From Sinohyriopsis cumingii (lineage: Eukaryota > Mollusca > Bivalvia > Unionida > Unionidae): DNA of 64,000 nt. Both the position numbers and the translations under genes were made by a program. Positions within the stretch are counted from its first letter, which is position 1; every line of letters starts with the position of its first letter. Shown here piece after piece: positions 9,497 to 17,905 of this stretch. A model generated the notes under the pieces. The model was not told the origin of the DNA. It saw nothing but the letters and a program-made list of their open reading frames with translations, and did not search any database. The DNA lies in contig CM068839.1 in assembly GCA_028554795.2 (NCBI GenBank), positions 12,675,220 through 12,739,219 of the forward strand, in the 5' to 3' direction.

Positions 9497-9577
9497 GAGA
9501 TAAAATAAGAAGTTGGTGGAGAAAAAGAAGAAATTAGAAGCAGAAGAAGAAGAAGAAGAAGAAGAAGAAAAACCAAA

Positions 9578-9614
9578 GGCCCTTTTCAGGGCCAGCCATA
9601 TTTCTCGAAAAGAG
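9578..9614 (+). terminator. Histone-type 3' stem-loop with downstream element, copy 3
   Basis: CCAAA, then GGCCCT, loop TTTC, AGGGCC and AGCCA; GAAAAGAG starts 13 bases after the stem. It fits the histone consensus including the CAAA 5' flank. GAAAAGAG can pair with the CUCUUU of U7 snRNA. Confidence 0.8.
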
Positions 9615-9659
9615 ATAGCCTTTCAATTGCCTACCCTTTTTTTAAATATTTTTTAAAAA

Positions 9660-9842
9660 AAAAACAAATCCCATGTTCAATTCCCCTTGTCCCTAGACAA
9701 TCCCAAACTCTATGTTAAATTCCCATTGTCCCTAGAGTGGCCCAGCGTTTTTCTCCATGTTAAATTTCCATTGTCCCTAGAGTGGCCCAGGGGTGTTTTA
9801 ATGGTAATTCCCATTGTCCCTAGGGTGGCCCACCTTACTACT
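9660..9842. repeat. Right terminal repeat of Polinton A
   Basis: Blocks of CCATGTTAAATTCCCATTG plus TCCCTAGAGTGGCCCA repeat four times and end GTGGCCCACCTTACTACT. This matches, block by block and in the same orientation, the ends of the other Polintons in the window (15,780-16,119 with 23,311-23,336; 23,100-23,310; 23,400-23,524). It is therefore a true right terminus and not an internal spacer. Confidence 0.7.
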
Positions 9843-9843
9843 A

Positions 9844-12800
9844 TTACACAATTTGATAGACTTTTTCCAAGGGTCGACTGACGATGTGGTGAGTGGGTAA
9901 ACGTACAATCTTGTTCGGCTGGTAGGTGGTCACTTTAAAGTGTTCATCTTCTCTAGACTGCAAAGCTTCTTTCAATACGCCAAAGTTCACCACTCGACTG
10001 GTACGATAATTCAGAGTCAATCCTTTCACTTTACACGTCGTGTGCACTTCTTGTTTGTCCCGGTATTCGTAACCGTAATTTTTAGGACCGCCACTGGCGA
10101 AACTTAGAATCTTGTCGTCGGGGTGCTCGTCTGTCCAGGCTCCTAAAAGGTCTCCTTCGATGTCAGGGTGCTGTTGACTCGGGTGATAGATGTAAATGCA
10201 ACTGTCCGTGTCAAAGTACAGGACACGTTCTTCTAACAGTTCTAAAGCTTCGTACAATTTTAAGCGAGCATGAGCTGTCACGTAATCCGCAATGATGACG
10301 TTTCCAAAGGGGTCGTCTTGTACAAAGTCCAGATCTTCTTCGTAATTCACTAAGATCAAATCCTCGCGAACGACGTCCACGTGTTTCATGAATTTGGTTT
10401 TGTCATGAATCATCTGGAAGTAGCGGGAAGGTTCGGTCAAATATTCCGTCTTGGGAAAACACGGTCGTTGTGCCATTTTACCCCACAAGCAATTTAACAT
10501 CACTTTGGCAAACGATCGCCTGCCTTCGTTTTTCTCGATGTGGTCTAAAGTAATGCCTTCTTCTGCCCAGTATTTCTCTTTGAATGTTTTTTGGTCTTCG
10601 GGAGTGTGACACCAGGAAGGATAGCCACTGGCTTCTTGCTTCAGTTTCAAAAAGGCATCCACGTAGTCTGCGAAAATGCCTTTCTGCGTGGGGTCACCCT
10701 TGTGGTATTGTTGTGTCTTGGAAAAGTGGCAAATTTCGTACACATCTAACAGTTGGTATCCCATGTCCAGAGCTTTGAACAATGCTACGCTGACCCACGT
10801 CCCCGTCAAGGCCCGTTCTTCCTGGGTGTGCTGACAAGGTTGGTCTGGGTTGCACGTTTCGGCACAAGTACGGCACAAAGGAAACATCAGTTTGTCTTGA
10901 CAATGGTGAGGTAACACGGGATGGTACAAGTCCGTGGGAGGCAAAACTTTGCACTTGATCAAGCCTTCGTATTGTCGAATGTTTTTCAGGTCGATGTGTT
11001 CCGTTAACAATTGCGGGTGCCCTACAGGAAATCGGCAATATTTGCACACGTAGCGATACAGAAGTATTTGATTTCTTCTCCTTTCTCTTCGTCGGCTTGG
11101 TACAGCAAACAGGTGGCATTGGTCCTTCCTCCGTACACACTATCCCTCGGGTTCAGGGGGTCCATGAACTGGTAACTTTCCACGAGGCGTTTAAACTCGG
11201 GATCGGTTTTCAAACGGTGATCGTACTCGTGTTCCCACATTTCCACCACTTGGTATCCTTCTTGTTCTAACTTTAGGCGTCGCTGACAAGTGTCCTGGTA
11301 CAAGTCTTCCATGGTTCGTTGTAAAAACTGATTTTTAGTGCCGCGGTCAGGGTAGCAGACGGGGCATCCGTGGAATAAGCAACCGTTAAACTCGTACACG
11401 ATCTTGGGGTTTTCTAAGTCCCAGCCATCGACCAAATGCGTTCCAATGGTCTTTTCGCCCCCTCCGTTGCGGGCATGCTGAATCCATTTGTCTTCCTTGT
11501 CGAACAAGTAACCTAACCAGCGTAGGGCTTTGACCGAGTATTGACGTTTGACATAGTTGGTCGTTTGAGGACTGATGACAGCCACGGTGTTTTCAGGCAT
11601 GAATCGTTGCCTGTACACTAAGGAACACGCTTTGGCAATGGTGCAAGCTTCTTTCAAAGGATCGACCCCTCCATGTTCCATGAACAGTTCTCGAAATTTT
11701 CCACAGGAACTCCGTAAAATGTCCACGTCGGAGCGACAATACTTTAGCATTTCTTCCTGAAAGTCAAAAGGGTCTGAGGCGTGAGCCTGGTACCAAGCGT
11801 AGAAAGCGTCTCGTTGTTCGGTACGCATGTTGTCGGGGTCGTAATAGTGAGCCTCAGGCAAATGGGGTAGAATGGCGTGTTGATTGGCTTCCGTATTGAA
11901 AAAGTGTGGAAAGTACCCTTTAGCCATTTCTGTCATTCCAAACGTTTTAGGCATTCGACTCAAAGGCATGGTCAAATAGCTCATCGAATCTTTAAACTGT
12001 ACTTGTCCCACTTGCATGAAAATGATTTTGGCTCCGTTCAAAGTCACTTTAGGACGTTCGGTGCCATGTTCCATATAGTATCTCAACAGAAACTGTCCAT
12101 CGTATCCGGAGAAATTGTGAGCCATCACTGTGGCCTGGCGATGATAATCTTCGTAACGTTCAATGTTCTCTTGGCTCCACGTCTTGTCGATGGGGTCTAA
12201 GACCCATTGTGCGAAATCGGCTAGCGTGTTCGGCCCTCGAAAGATTTTTTCACGCCCTCCAGGAATCTTGCTGCAGTGAGGGCAATGACTGAAAATAGGT
12301 TCTTGAATGCACTTCTCGCACGCTCGATGAGCCACGCAGAAATTAGGGATGTGAATGCCGGTCTCTTGCATGCATTCGAAATCGAAAAAGATGAAATTGC
12401 CTTTTTTCTTGTGTCCATCCTCTTTCTCTGGTTGGGATTGGTATTTTTGCACGTAGCATTGGTGTTCCAAGTCCACGATGTGGTGACAAATGTGACATTT
12501 TTTCTTTCTTGAACATACGTGTGCCTTGGCATTATTGGTACGTATGCCTTGGCCACACGTAGGGCACAATCTCAGCAGTTGACAAGCAAATTTCTGCTGT
12601 GAACCTTGCGTCTTCAAATGTTGTTGGTAACAGGCAGGGCTGACAAACGTGCGCAGACAAGCAGAACAATGCACTGGTTCTTGTCCTTCGTTCAGACAGG
12701 GTGGAGAGGCCAAACATCCTGAGCATTTCGATCCACAATGCTTGTGTTGCTCTCGATTGTTATAACCATAGTCACATTTCTCACAATAGTATCTGTATCC

Positions 12801-13004
12801 CAGGAATCCACTGATACTGGTAATGGTATCAAAATGGTCATCGTGATGATAGAGGTGAATGTATTTTCCATCTTTAAAGTCTTGGCCTCGAAACAACAGA
12901 GGCCCGCGTACTTCTTGAGGGTACACTTTCAAGGTGTAGCGTGGAGCTAGGATATCTTGCAATTTTTGCATTTCAGGAATGCCACAGGGTTTTTCTTTGG
13001 GCAA
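9844..13004 (-). pseudogene. Protein-primed DNA polymerase B (Polinton pPolB) region
   Basis: From the N-terminal side the region shows several CxxC/H zinc-binding pairs, then the 3'-5' exonuclease motifs (Exo I FFDFEC, Exo II HNFSGYDGQF, Exo III YCRSDVD). Next comes the inserted endonuclease-like domain typical of Polinton polymerases (YEFNGCLFHGCPVC and VVEMWEHEYD). The palm follows, with motif B-like KVMLNCLWGKM and motif C YFDTDSC. It would copy the linear element from a protein primer. The last residues seen are EKVYQIV; relatives continue with a short YDKR...PFGY-type tail, but here the gene stops one base from the terminus of Polinton A. This is a fossil part. Confidence 0.9.
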
Positions 13005-13013
13005 GTCGGCTTG

Positions 13014-13799
13014 TTACAACAGGAGTTCTGCTTCTTTTCGTTGTTTGGCTCGGTCTGATTTTCGAATGTTCTCCCAGGCTCTTTTCCATTCTGTCGTGTC
13101 GTTTTTGTCGACATAGGTTCGTCCCACCACAATGGCACGGGCTAAACACATCAGGTCCTGAGGGTTGTTAATTCGGACGAGGCTCTTTTTGGTGGTGCGA
13201 AGGTCGTTCACCAATAAGACCTTTTTGCGGCCAGTCCCTTGAGGAGGAGAGACGTGGGTCATGTCCAGTGTGGCTTTTCCATCGGTGATGTCAAACTGGT
13301 CATTGGATTGTTGCACGTTTTGAATCTTGTCCATGACTTTGGAAGCGGTCAATTCTGCAGGGCTGCTAAACTCGATCCAAACAGGGGATTTCAAACCGTC
13401 GTGTTGTATGGAAAGTCTCAAGCGATCGTCTTCTTTGGGTTGACATTGTCGCTTGAGTGTGGCAAGCAAAGAATCCCACATGTCGGTGATGAACCCTTCT
13501 GCTTTCTCTAACGGTACTTCGGACTTGAAATCTTTAAACTTCACCGTGTATTTGTAAGGCGTGGTTCTAAATTTTCTAGAGGGACGCTTTTCCGTCTCTC
13601 GAATGTCATAGTACTTTTCAGGGTTGACTAAGGGCGGTGAACTTTGTTTAGAGGGTTCGGATTCTGGTTCACTCATGTCCTCTTCAAAATCACTGGCATG
13701 AATATGTGCTAAGACTTCAGCCCTGGTACGAGGCGATAGATCACGTTTCTGCCTCTTACTTTCTTCTTCTTTCTTCTTGAATGAATTGGATCGTTTCAT
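13014..13799 (-). CDS. Unrecognised gene upstream of pPolB
   Basis: The open frame encodes 261 residues. It has a basic N-terminus with a likely nuclear signal (KKKEEESKRQKR), an acidic patch (DFEEDMSEPESEPS), then a folded part with FRTTPYKYTVKFKDF, SPVWIEFSSPAELTASKVMDKIQ and a C-terminal basic helix. It ends ten bases before the polymerase ATG on the same strand, so the two may share a transcript. A protein of this type precedes many Polinton polymerases. It could be a terminal (priming) protein or replication partner, but that is inference from position only. The start follows the divergent promoter at about 13,800-13,930. Confidence 0.6.
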   Translation of the reverse strand: MKRSNSFKKKEEESKRQKRDLSPRTRAEVLAHIHASDFEEDMSEPESEPSKQSSPPLVNPEKYYDIRETEKRPSRKFRTTPYKYTVKFKDFKSEVPLEKAEGFITDMWDSLLATLKRQCQPKEDDRLRLSIQHDGLKSPVWIEFSSPAELTASKVMDKIQNVQQSNDQFDITDGKATLDMTHVSPPQGTGRKKVLLVNDLRTTKKSLVRINNPQDLMCLARAIVVGRTYVDKNDTTEWKRAWENIRKSDRAKQRKEAELLL

Positions 13800-13870
13800 C
13801 TTGATAGCAACACGTCAAATGACTAAAGTTTAAACACCATGGACTAATTATAGTCATGGCAGACCAGTGT

Positions 13871-13879
13871 ATATAAAAG
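13871..13879 (+). promoter_or_regulatory. TATA box of zinc-knuckle gene
   Basis: TATATAAAAG lies about 60 bp before the ATG at 13,933. The interval between 13,799 and 13,933 separates this gene from the divergent gene on the minus strand, so it probably serves both. Confidence 0.6.
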
Positions 13880-13932
13880 GGTGTGTGTCTTGTCCTTTCA
13901 CTATTCATTTCAGTCTCAAACCGCGCACAACG

Positions 13933-14370
13933 ATGGAAGAGTCTACACAAATCAAACGTTTCATCAGAGCTTTGCGAGGGGTCATTAGAAAATTCTCTTC
14001 AGACCAGCCAACAGACTACTCTCCTTCCTTGCGAGATAAAAGTCAAGATACTTGCTATATCTGTCAGAAGAAAGGGCATTGGTCTTCAGAGTGTCCAGAC
14101 CGTCAAAAAAGAAAAAAAGGGGTTAGAAAAGACAAAAGTCAAGATACCTGTTATCATTGTCAAGAAAAAGGACATTGATCTCTAGATTGCCCAAAAGAGA
14201 AACAAGAGGAGTCAGAAGAAAAGAGGGATTCTTCAGAGGAAGAAGAGGAGGAAGAAAGCAGACAGGTGAAGAAAAAGAAACAGGAGAAGAAAAGAAGAAG
14301 GGAAGAAAGTGAGGAGGAAGAGGAGGAAAAGACTGTAACGGTGAAGAAATTCAAAAAACAGAGAGACTAA
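13933..14370 (+). pseudogene. CCHC zinc-knuckle protein region
   Basis: The sequence starts MEESTQIKRFIRALRGVIRK. The first zinc knuckle is CYICQKKGHWSSEC (CX2CX4HX4C), and a second starts CYHCQEKGH about 30 residues later; a long E/K/R-rich run follows. Zinc knuckles bind single-stranded nucleic acid, so a role in replication or packaging is possible. A decayed copy of the same promoter and gene lies in Polinton C at 20,190-20,750. This is a fossil part. Confidence 0.6.
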
Positions 14371-14445
14371 ACAATGAGACAGAAGTCTATGAACTTTTTA
14401 AACTGCTCTGTTGTGAATTATGAATTGGATTAATATTTATAAAAG

Positions 14446-14451
14446 AATAAA
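14446..14451 (+). terminator. AATAAA after zinc-knuckle gene
   Basis: AATAAA lies 76 bp after the zinc-knuckle region. No stem-loop of the histone type is present here, so this gene appears to use ordinary polyadenylation. Confidence 0.45.
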
Positions 14452-14582
14452 TTAGGCATAAAAAGGTAAGTATCTTAGGGTTTTGATTTTAAAATAAGAA
14501 CGTACACTCACACATTCATACACACGTACTATAGGGGTAAAATGGGGTTTCTTTTGAGTTATTGGCAATTGAAAGTCGATCA

Positions 14583-14617
14583 CTTTTCGAGAGACGTGGG
14601 TGGCCCTGGAAAGGGCC
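14583..14617 (-). terminator. Histone-type 3' stem-loop on minus strand, copy 4
   Basis: Read on the minus strand: AAA, GGCCCT, loop TTCC, AGGGCC, then exact ACCCA, and GAAAAG starting 13 bases after the stem, followed by CTTTCAATTGCC as at 9,620 and 15,730. It lies downstream of the minus-strand short gene at 14,885-15,212. Confidence 0.8.
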
Positions 14618-14884
14618 TTTATTGGTGTAGGGGTGAGTTTAAGCAATCAACTTTAACTGTCTTAAGCCTTTGCCACGGCCAAGGCCTACTTCTGGACTGC
14701 GTACTGTTGATGATGATGATGATTTGGTTGAAATCACTAAGGGTGGCACGGTAGGCTTAGTCACAGGGTTGGAGTGTTTAGCTGGGGAAGGTCGTATTCT
14801 CTTCGGTCGTAATAAAGAAGTCTGATACATTTGTTTCAGACTTCTTAACTCCGCTAAAATGTCTAACAGTACCGTGACCGTTTG

Positions 14885-15212
14885 ATTTTCACATCCTTGT
14901 TTCTTTGCTGCTGCTTCTTCTTCTTTTTGTTTCTTTTCTTACCTCTTCTTCTTGCTGTTGTTGCTGTAGAAGAAAAGCTTGTTCCGCTTCCTTTTGCTGT
15001 TGTATAAATTTCTCCAATTCTTCTTTCTGTCTCTGTCTAAAATTCTCCACGTGCGGTAAAGAAGAAGGTGACGAAGGTTCCGGAACAAATTCTTGCGAGG
15101 TAAGAAAATCCACAAAATCCCAATTCACCTCTTCTGAAAGTAAGTCCGGGTTCCCTTGGGTGGTCTCCACTGCTGGGGCACCCTAATGTATCGTTTTCTG
15201 AGTTTCCGTCAT
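14885..15212 (-). pseudogene. Minus-strand short Q/E-rich protein region
   Basis: The reading frame encodes an acidic part (NPDLLSEEVNWDFVDFL) followed by a coiled-coil with RQRQKEELEKFIQQQKEAEQ and a glutamine run, ending KETKRRRSS. It has its own TATA box (TATATAGA, 15,261-15,268) and ends in a histone-type stem-loop about 270 bp downstream. The function is unknown. It is divergently paired with the gene at 15,432. This is a fossil part. Confidence 0.5.
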
Positions 15213-15224
15213 GTTGAAAAACTG

Positions 15225-15425
15225 TCACATTGATTGACTGCACACAGGCGCTAGCGAATCTATATAGACCACGTGACGTCACAGACTGCTCTCTTCCGAT
15301 TGGACGTGAGCTGACTGAATTTTGTAACGCGTGTTTGGATTGGTCATTGAACTCAATCCGTTTCAATCCTTCCTCTACCTATAAATAAGCGCAGTTCACT
15401 GCATTGAGTCACCTGTTCTCGGCGC
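15225..15425. promoter_or_regulatory. Divergent promoter with TATA, CCAAT and CRE motifs
   Basis: On the minus side a TATATAGA box lies at 15,261-15,268; on the plus side TATAAATA lies at 15,380-15,387. Between them are an E-box CACGTG (15,270-15,275) overlapping a CRE TGACGTCA (15,274-15,281), and inverted CCAAT boxes (GATTGG at 15,298-15,303 and 15,338-15,343). TGAGTCA (AP-1-like) lies at 15,404-15,410. Divergent TATA plus CCAAT plus CRE is the build of animal histone gene-pair promoters. Confidence 0.65.
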
Positions 15426-15431
15426 CTCAAC

Positions 15432-15662
15432 ATGTGGACGGACGTTCAATCTTCTACGCTTGTGTCTTCGATGATGTTCAGGACGGACATACCGATGTAT
15501 GTCCGATCCAAGTGGACTGTTGTCCATAGGACCGACACCAACCTGTGGATACGTAGGATTTACGTGGAGAGGCAAGGATGCCTCAAAAGAGTTTTAGTCT
15601 ATGGACCTACCATTAGACGAAGCCTAAGACGAAGAAGATGTTGCAGATGCCCTTTATGTTAA
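15432..15662 (+). CDS. Short arginine/cysteine-rich protein of Polinton B
   Basis: The open frame encodes 76 residues from the ATG at 15,432, 45 bp after the TATA box. The body is V/R/Y-rich and the C-terminus is RRSLRRRRCCRCPLC, which suggests nucleic acid binding or a metal-binding tail. It is not a histone by sequence. A histone-type stem-loop follows 24 bp after the stop codon. The function is unknown. Confidence 0.55.
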   Translation: MWTDVQSSTLVSSMMFRTDIPMYVRSKWTVVHRTDTNLWIRRIYVERQGCLKRVLVYGPTIRRSLRRRRCCRCPLC

Positions 15663-15685
15663 GGGCATATTAACACAAACCCAAA

Positions 15686-15722
15686 GGCCCTTTTCAGGGC
15701 CACTCCAATCTCTCGAAAAGAG
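15686..15722 (+). terminator. Histone-type 3' stem-loop with downstream element, copy 5
   Basis: CCAAA, GGCCCT, loop TTTC, AGGGCC, ACTCCA, with GAAAAGAG starting 13 bases after the stem. The whole block from here to 15,745 is nearly identical to 9,578-9,640 at the end of Polinton A. Confidence 0.8.
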
Positions 15723-15779
15723 ATAGACTTTCAATTGCCTACCCCATTTTTTTATTTTTTTATTTTTTAAAAAAAACAA

Positions 15780-16119
15780 AAAAATAGAGACCTATCAGGT
15801 CGGGACCATGTTAAAATAGGGTCCCGACCCTGTCCCATTTCCCCTAGTCCCTAGACAGACCCAAACTCTATTCCCATGTTAAATTTCCCTTGTACCTAGA
15901 ATTGCTATTTTTTTTTCTCCCATGTTCAATTCCCCTTGTCCCTAAAGTAGTTTTTTTTCTCCCATGTTAAATTCCCCTTGTCCCTAGACAAGCCCAAAAT
16001 ATATTCCCATGTTAAATTCCATTGTCCCTATAGTGGTATGACAATATTGCCCATGTTAAATTTACATAGTCCCTATAGTGGCCCACGGGTCTTTTTAATG
16101 GTAAGTCCCATTGTCCCTA
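15780..16119. repeat. Right terminal repeat of Polinton B, first part
   Basis: Repeated blocks of CCATGTTAAATTCCCCTTG plus TCCCTAGA with T-rich spacers. The repeat is cut at 16,119 by Polinton C and resumes at 23,311. A small hairpin, GGTCGGGACC and GGGTCCCGACC, lies at 15,799-15,830. Confidence 0.65.
16114..16119. repeat. Target-site duplication of Polinton C, left copy
   Basis: TCCCTA directly before the left terminus AGTAGTTAAGTGGG. The same six bases follow the right terminus at 23,311-23,316. Six bases is the Polinton target-duplication length. Confidence 0.85.
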
Positions 16120-17125
16120 AGTAGTTAAGTGGGCCACTTTACCGTCAATGGGAATTAGCATTACAAGACCCCTTGGGCAACTCTAGCGTCAAGGGAAATT
16201 TAACATGGAGAAAAATCGTGGGCAACTCTAGGGACAATGGGAATTTAACATAGAGTTTGGGTCTGTCTAGCGACAAGGGGAAATTAACATGGGAATAGAG
16301 TTTGGGTCTGTCTAGGGACAAGGGGAATTGAACATATGGAAATTGAACATGGTGGGTCTGTATAGCGTCAAGGGGAATTGAACATGGTGGGATTGTCTAG
16401 GGACAATGATGGTAGAGGGTCAAACACAACAGAGACAGAAACATACATACACTAGTACAAGCGTGAGATTTATATATAAAGCATTACCAAGACCTGAAAT
16501 CTTGCTGGGGTGTTCAAAAATTTGCATAATTGTAATGATGCTATAAATAGCTATAATCAAGGAAATGCTCAACGACAAAATGGATGTGACTAAAAGTAAC
16601 GTTAAAATGACGAAATTGTCCCAGAATTTAAAGGAAAATAAACATATCCCCGAAAATTAAGTTACAATGGTTTAGACTAAAATGGATAAAATTAGTAACT
16701 ACTTACAATATCAACTTCTGTGACGATCGTGAATAAATACCTATGTATCTATAATCAGCTGAAATTCCTATGAAATCCCACTATCTATTTATAGCTCCAA
16801 CTTGTGGGTTTTTCCTTTGGAAAATCCCACTATCTTTTTATAGCCTCAGCTTGAGTGACGTTCCTGTTTATGAATTCTAGTATATATGTATAGCTACAAA
16901 ATGTGGAAATGCCCAAGTCGATATTTATAGTCTCAAAATTTCCAGCGTCAGTGACGTCACTGTACTGAACACTAGGGGATAAATGTCAACAGTGTTGCAA
17001 GTGGCTGACCTGAATACACGCTACTGCAGGTAGATAGGTAGAGTGTATCTGATAGGGATAAAGTGAGTTTTTATAGGGACAAACAGAGACCAATACACAC
17101 ACACACAACGTACGCGCGCAGACAT

Positions 17126-17162
<37 letters not shown>

Positions 17163-17430
17163 GAAGAGGAAAAAACAAACCCCAAATATACTATCAATAC
17201 AGAAGGGAGATAACACAAACCCCAAATAAACTATCAACACAAACGTACGCGAACGCATACAAACCCCAAATATACTATTCACACAACGTCGCTAACGCAT
17301 ACAAACCCCAAATATGCTATCCACACTCGGGAGGAAGAAGAAAAAACAACCAAATATACGATCTACACAACGTACGCGAACACACACACACACTCACACA
17401 CAGAGGGAAGAGGAAAAAAAAGCGATTGCC
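16120..17430. repeat. Left terminal inverted repeat of Polinton C
   Basis: Starts with the TCCCTAG/CCATGTTAAATT block repeats in reverse orientation (to 16,420). A unique part follows with several short repeats (CCCACTATCTTTTTATAG type, 16,760-16,860). The end is an (AC)n-rich subterminal array with CAAACCCCAAATATACTATC units. It mirrors 21,960-23,310. Confidence 0.85.
17095..17430. repeat. Subterminal (AC)n and CCAAATATACTATC array, left
   Basis: Contains (AC)n tracts, the ACGTACGCGC/ACGTACGCGAAC element and repeated CAAACCCCAAATA. Long open frames here only reflect the simple repeat. Confidence 0.7.
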
Positions 17431-17439
17431 ATAGCTTCA

Positions 17440-17905
17440 AGTTCCCCAAAAGAATTTCAGGGCTACCCCATACTCTCGAAAAGAAATAACATTCCATTGC
17501 CTATGATATGTTAGTCAGTTAGAAGAAAAAATACAGAAGTGAGTCTATCAGCACATGATTTCTTTATCTTGGTTAGAAAGTGTGACTCTAAGTTGTTCGT
17601 TTCCGTCGCTTATCAAAATTTTAAAAATAGTAATGTTCTGTAAAAAGTGAGTGAGTGTTTCTTTTAGGTCTGTGCGTTTTTTGTTTTTTTTTTTGTTTTT
17701 TTTTGTTGGTGATAATATGGATAATGTAAGTTCGGGTACAACGAAATTTAAAGAATTAGGCCCAGAACTCGGTGTGGAGGGAAGAAATATACGCAACAGC
17801 AGCGGGAGTAAGAAATGCAGACCTAGCCAGTTAGCACTGAGGCATTCTGCGTTTGACAATGCCTTTGATGTCGTACACGTCGTCTTTTTTGGTGACACGA
17901 CTTGA
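17440..17905. pseudogene. Relics in Polinton C: stem-loop half and integrase fragment
   Basis: 17,458-17,500 keeps the right half of a histone-type 3' end (TTTCAGGGCTACCCCA, then TCTCGAAAAGAAA). 17,840-17,905 on the minus strand matches the integrase linker before the chromodomain (compare 2,860-2,925). Both are fossils of the parent Polinton. Confidence 0.6.

Larger units (their letters stand above)
1..9842 (+). mobile_element. Polinton A (Maverick), left end outside window
   Basis: This is a virus-like Polinton fossil. It contains an RVE integrase, penton-like and major capsid parts, a pVI-like and a pX-like protein, an adenain-like protease and three short-gene cassettes, all on the plus strand. 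Its right end is a terminal repeat of short blocks (about 9,660-9,842) ending in ACTACT, like the ends of the other Polintons in the window. The next six bases are ATTACA, the expected target duplication; its partner would lie left of the window. Several parts read open over their full length, but the element as a whole looks broken, with roughly five breaks, and is moderately old. The packaging ATPase and a polymerase of its own are not seen here and may lie to the left. Confidence 0.85.

Noticed and set aside
15432-15662. Idea that the stem-loop gene is a true histone
   Set aside because: The 76-residue product has no histone fold motif; only the promoter layout and 3' end are histone-like.
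1-16119. A and B as a single Polinton
   Set aside because: A full right terminus lies at 9,842 directly against the polymerase end, and the same terminal block occurs again at B's right end; kept as an alternative because the left ends are not visible.
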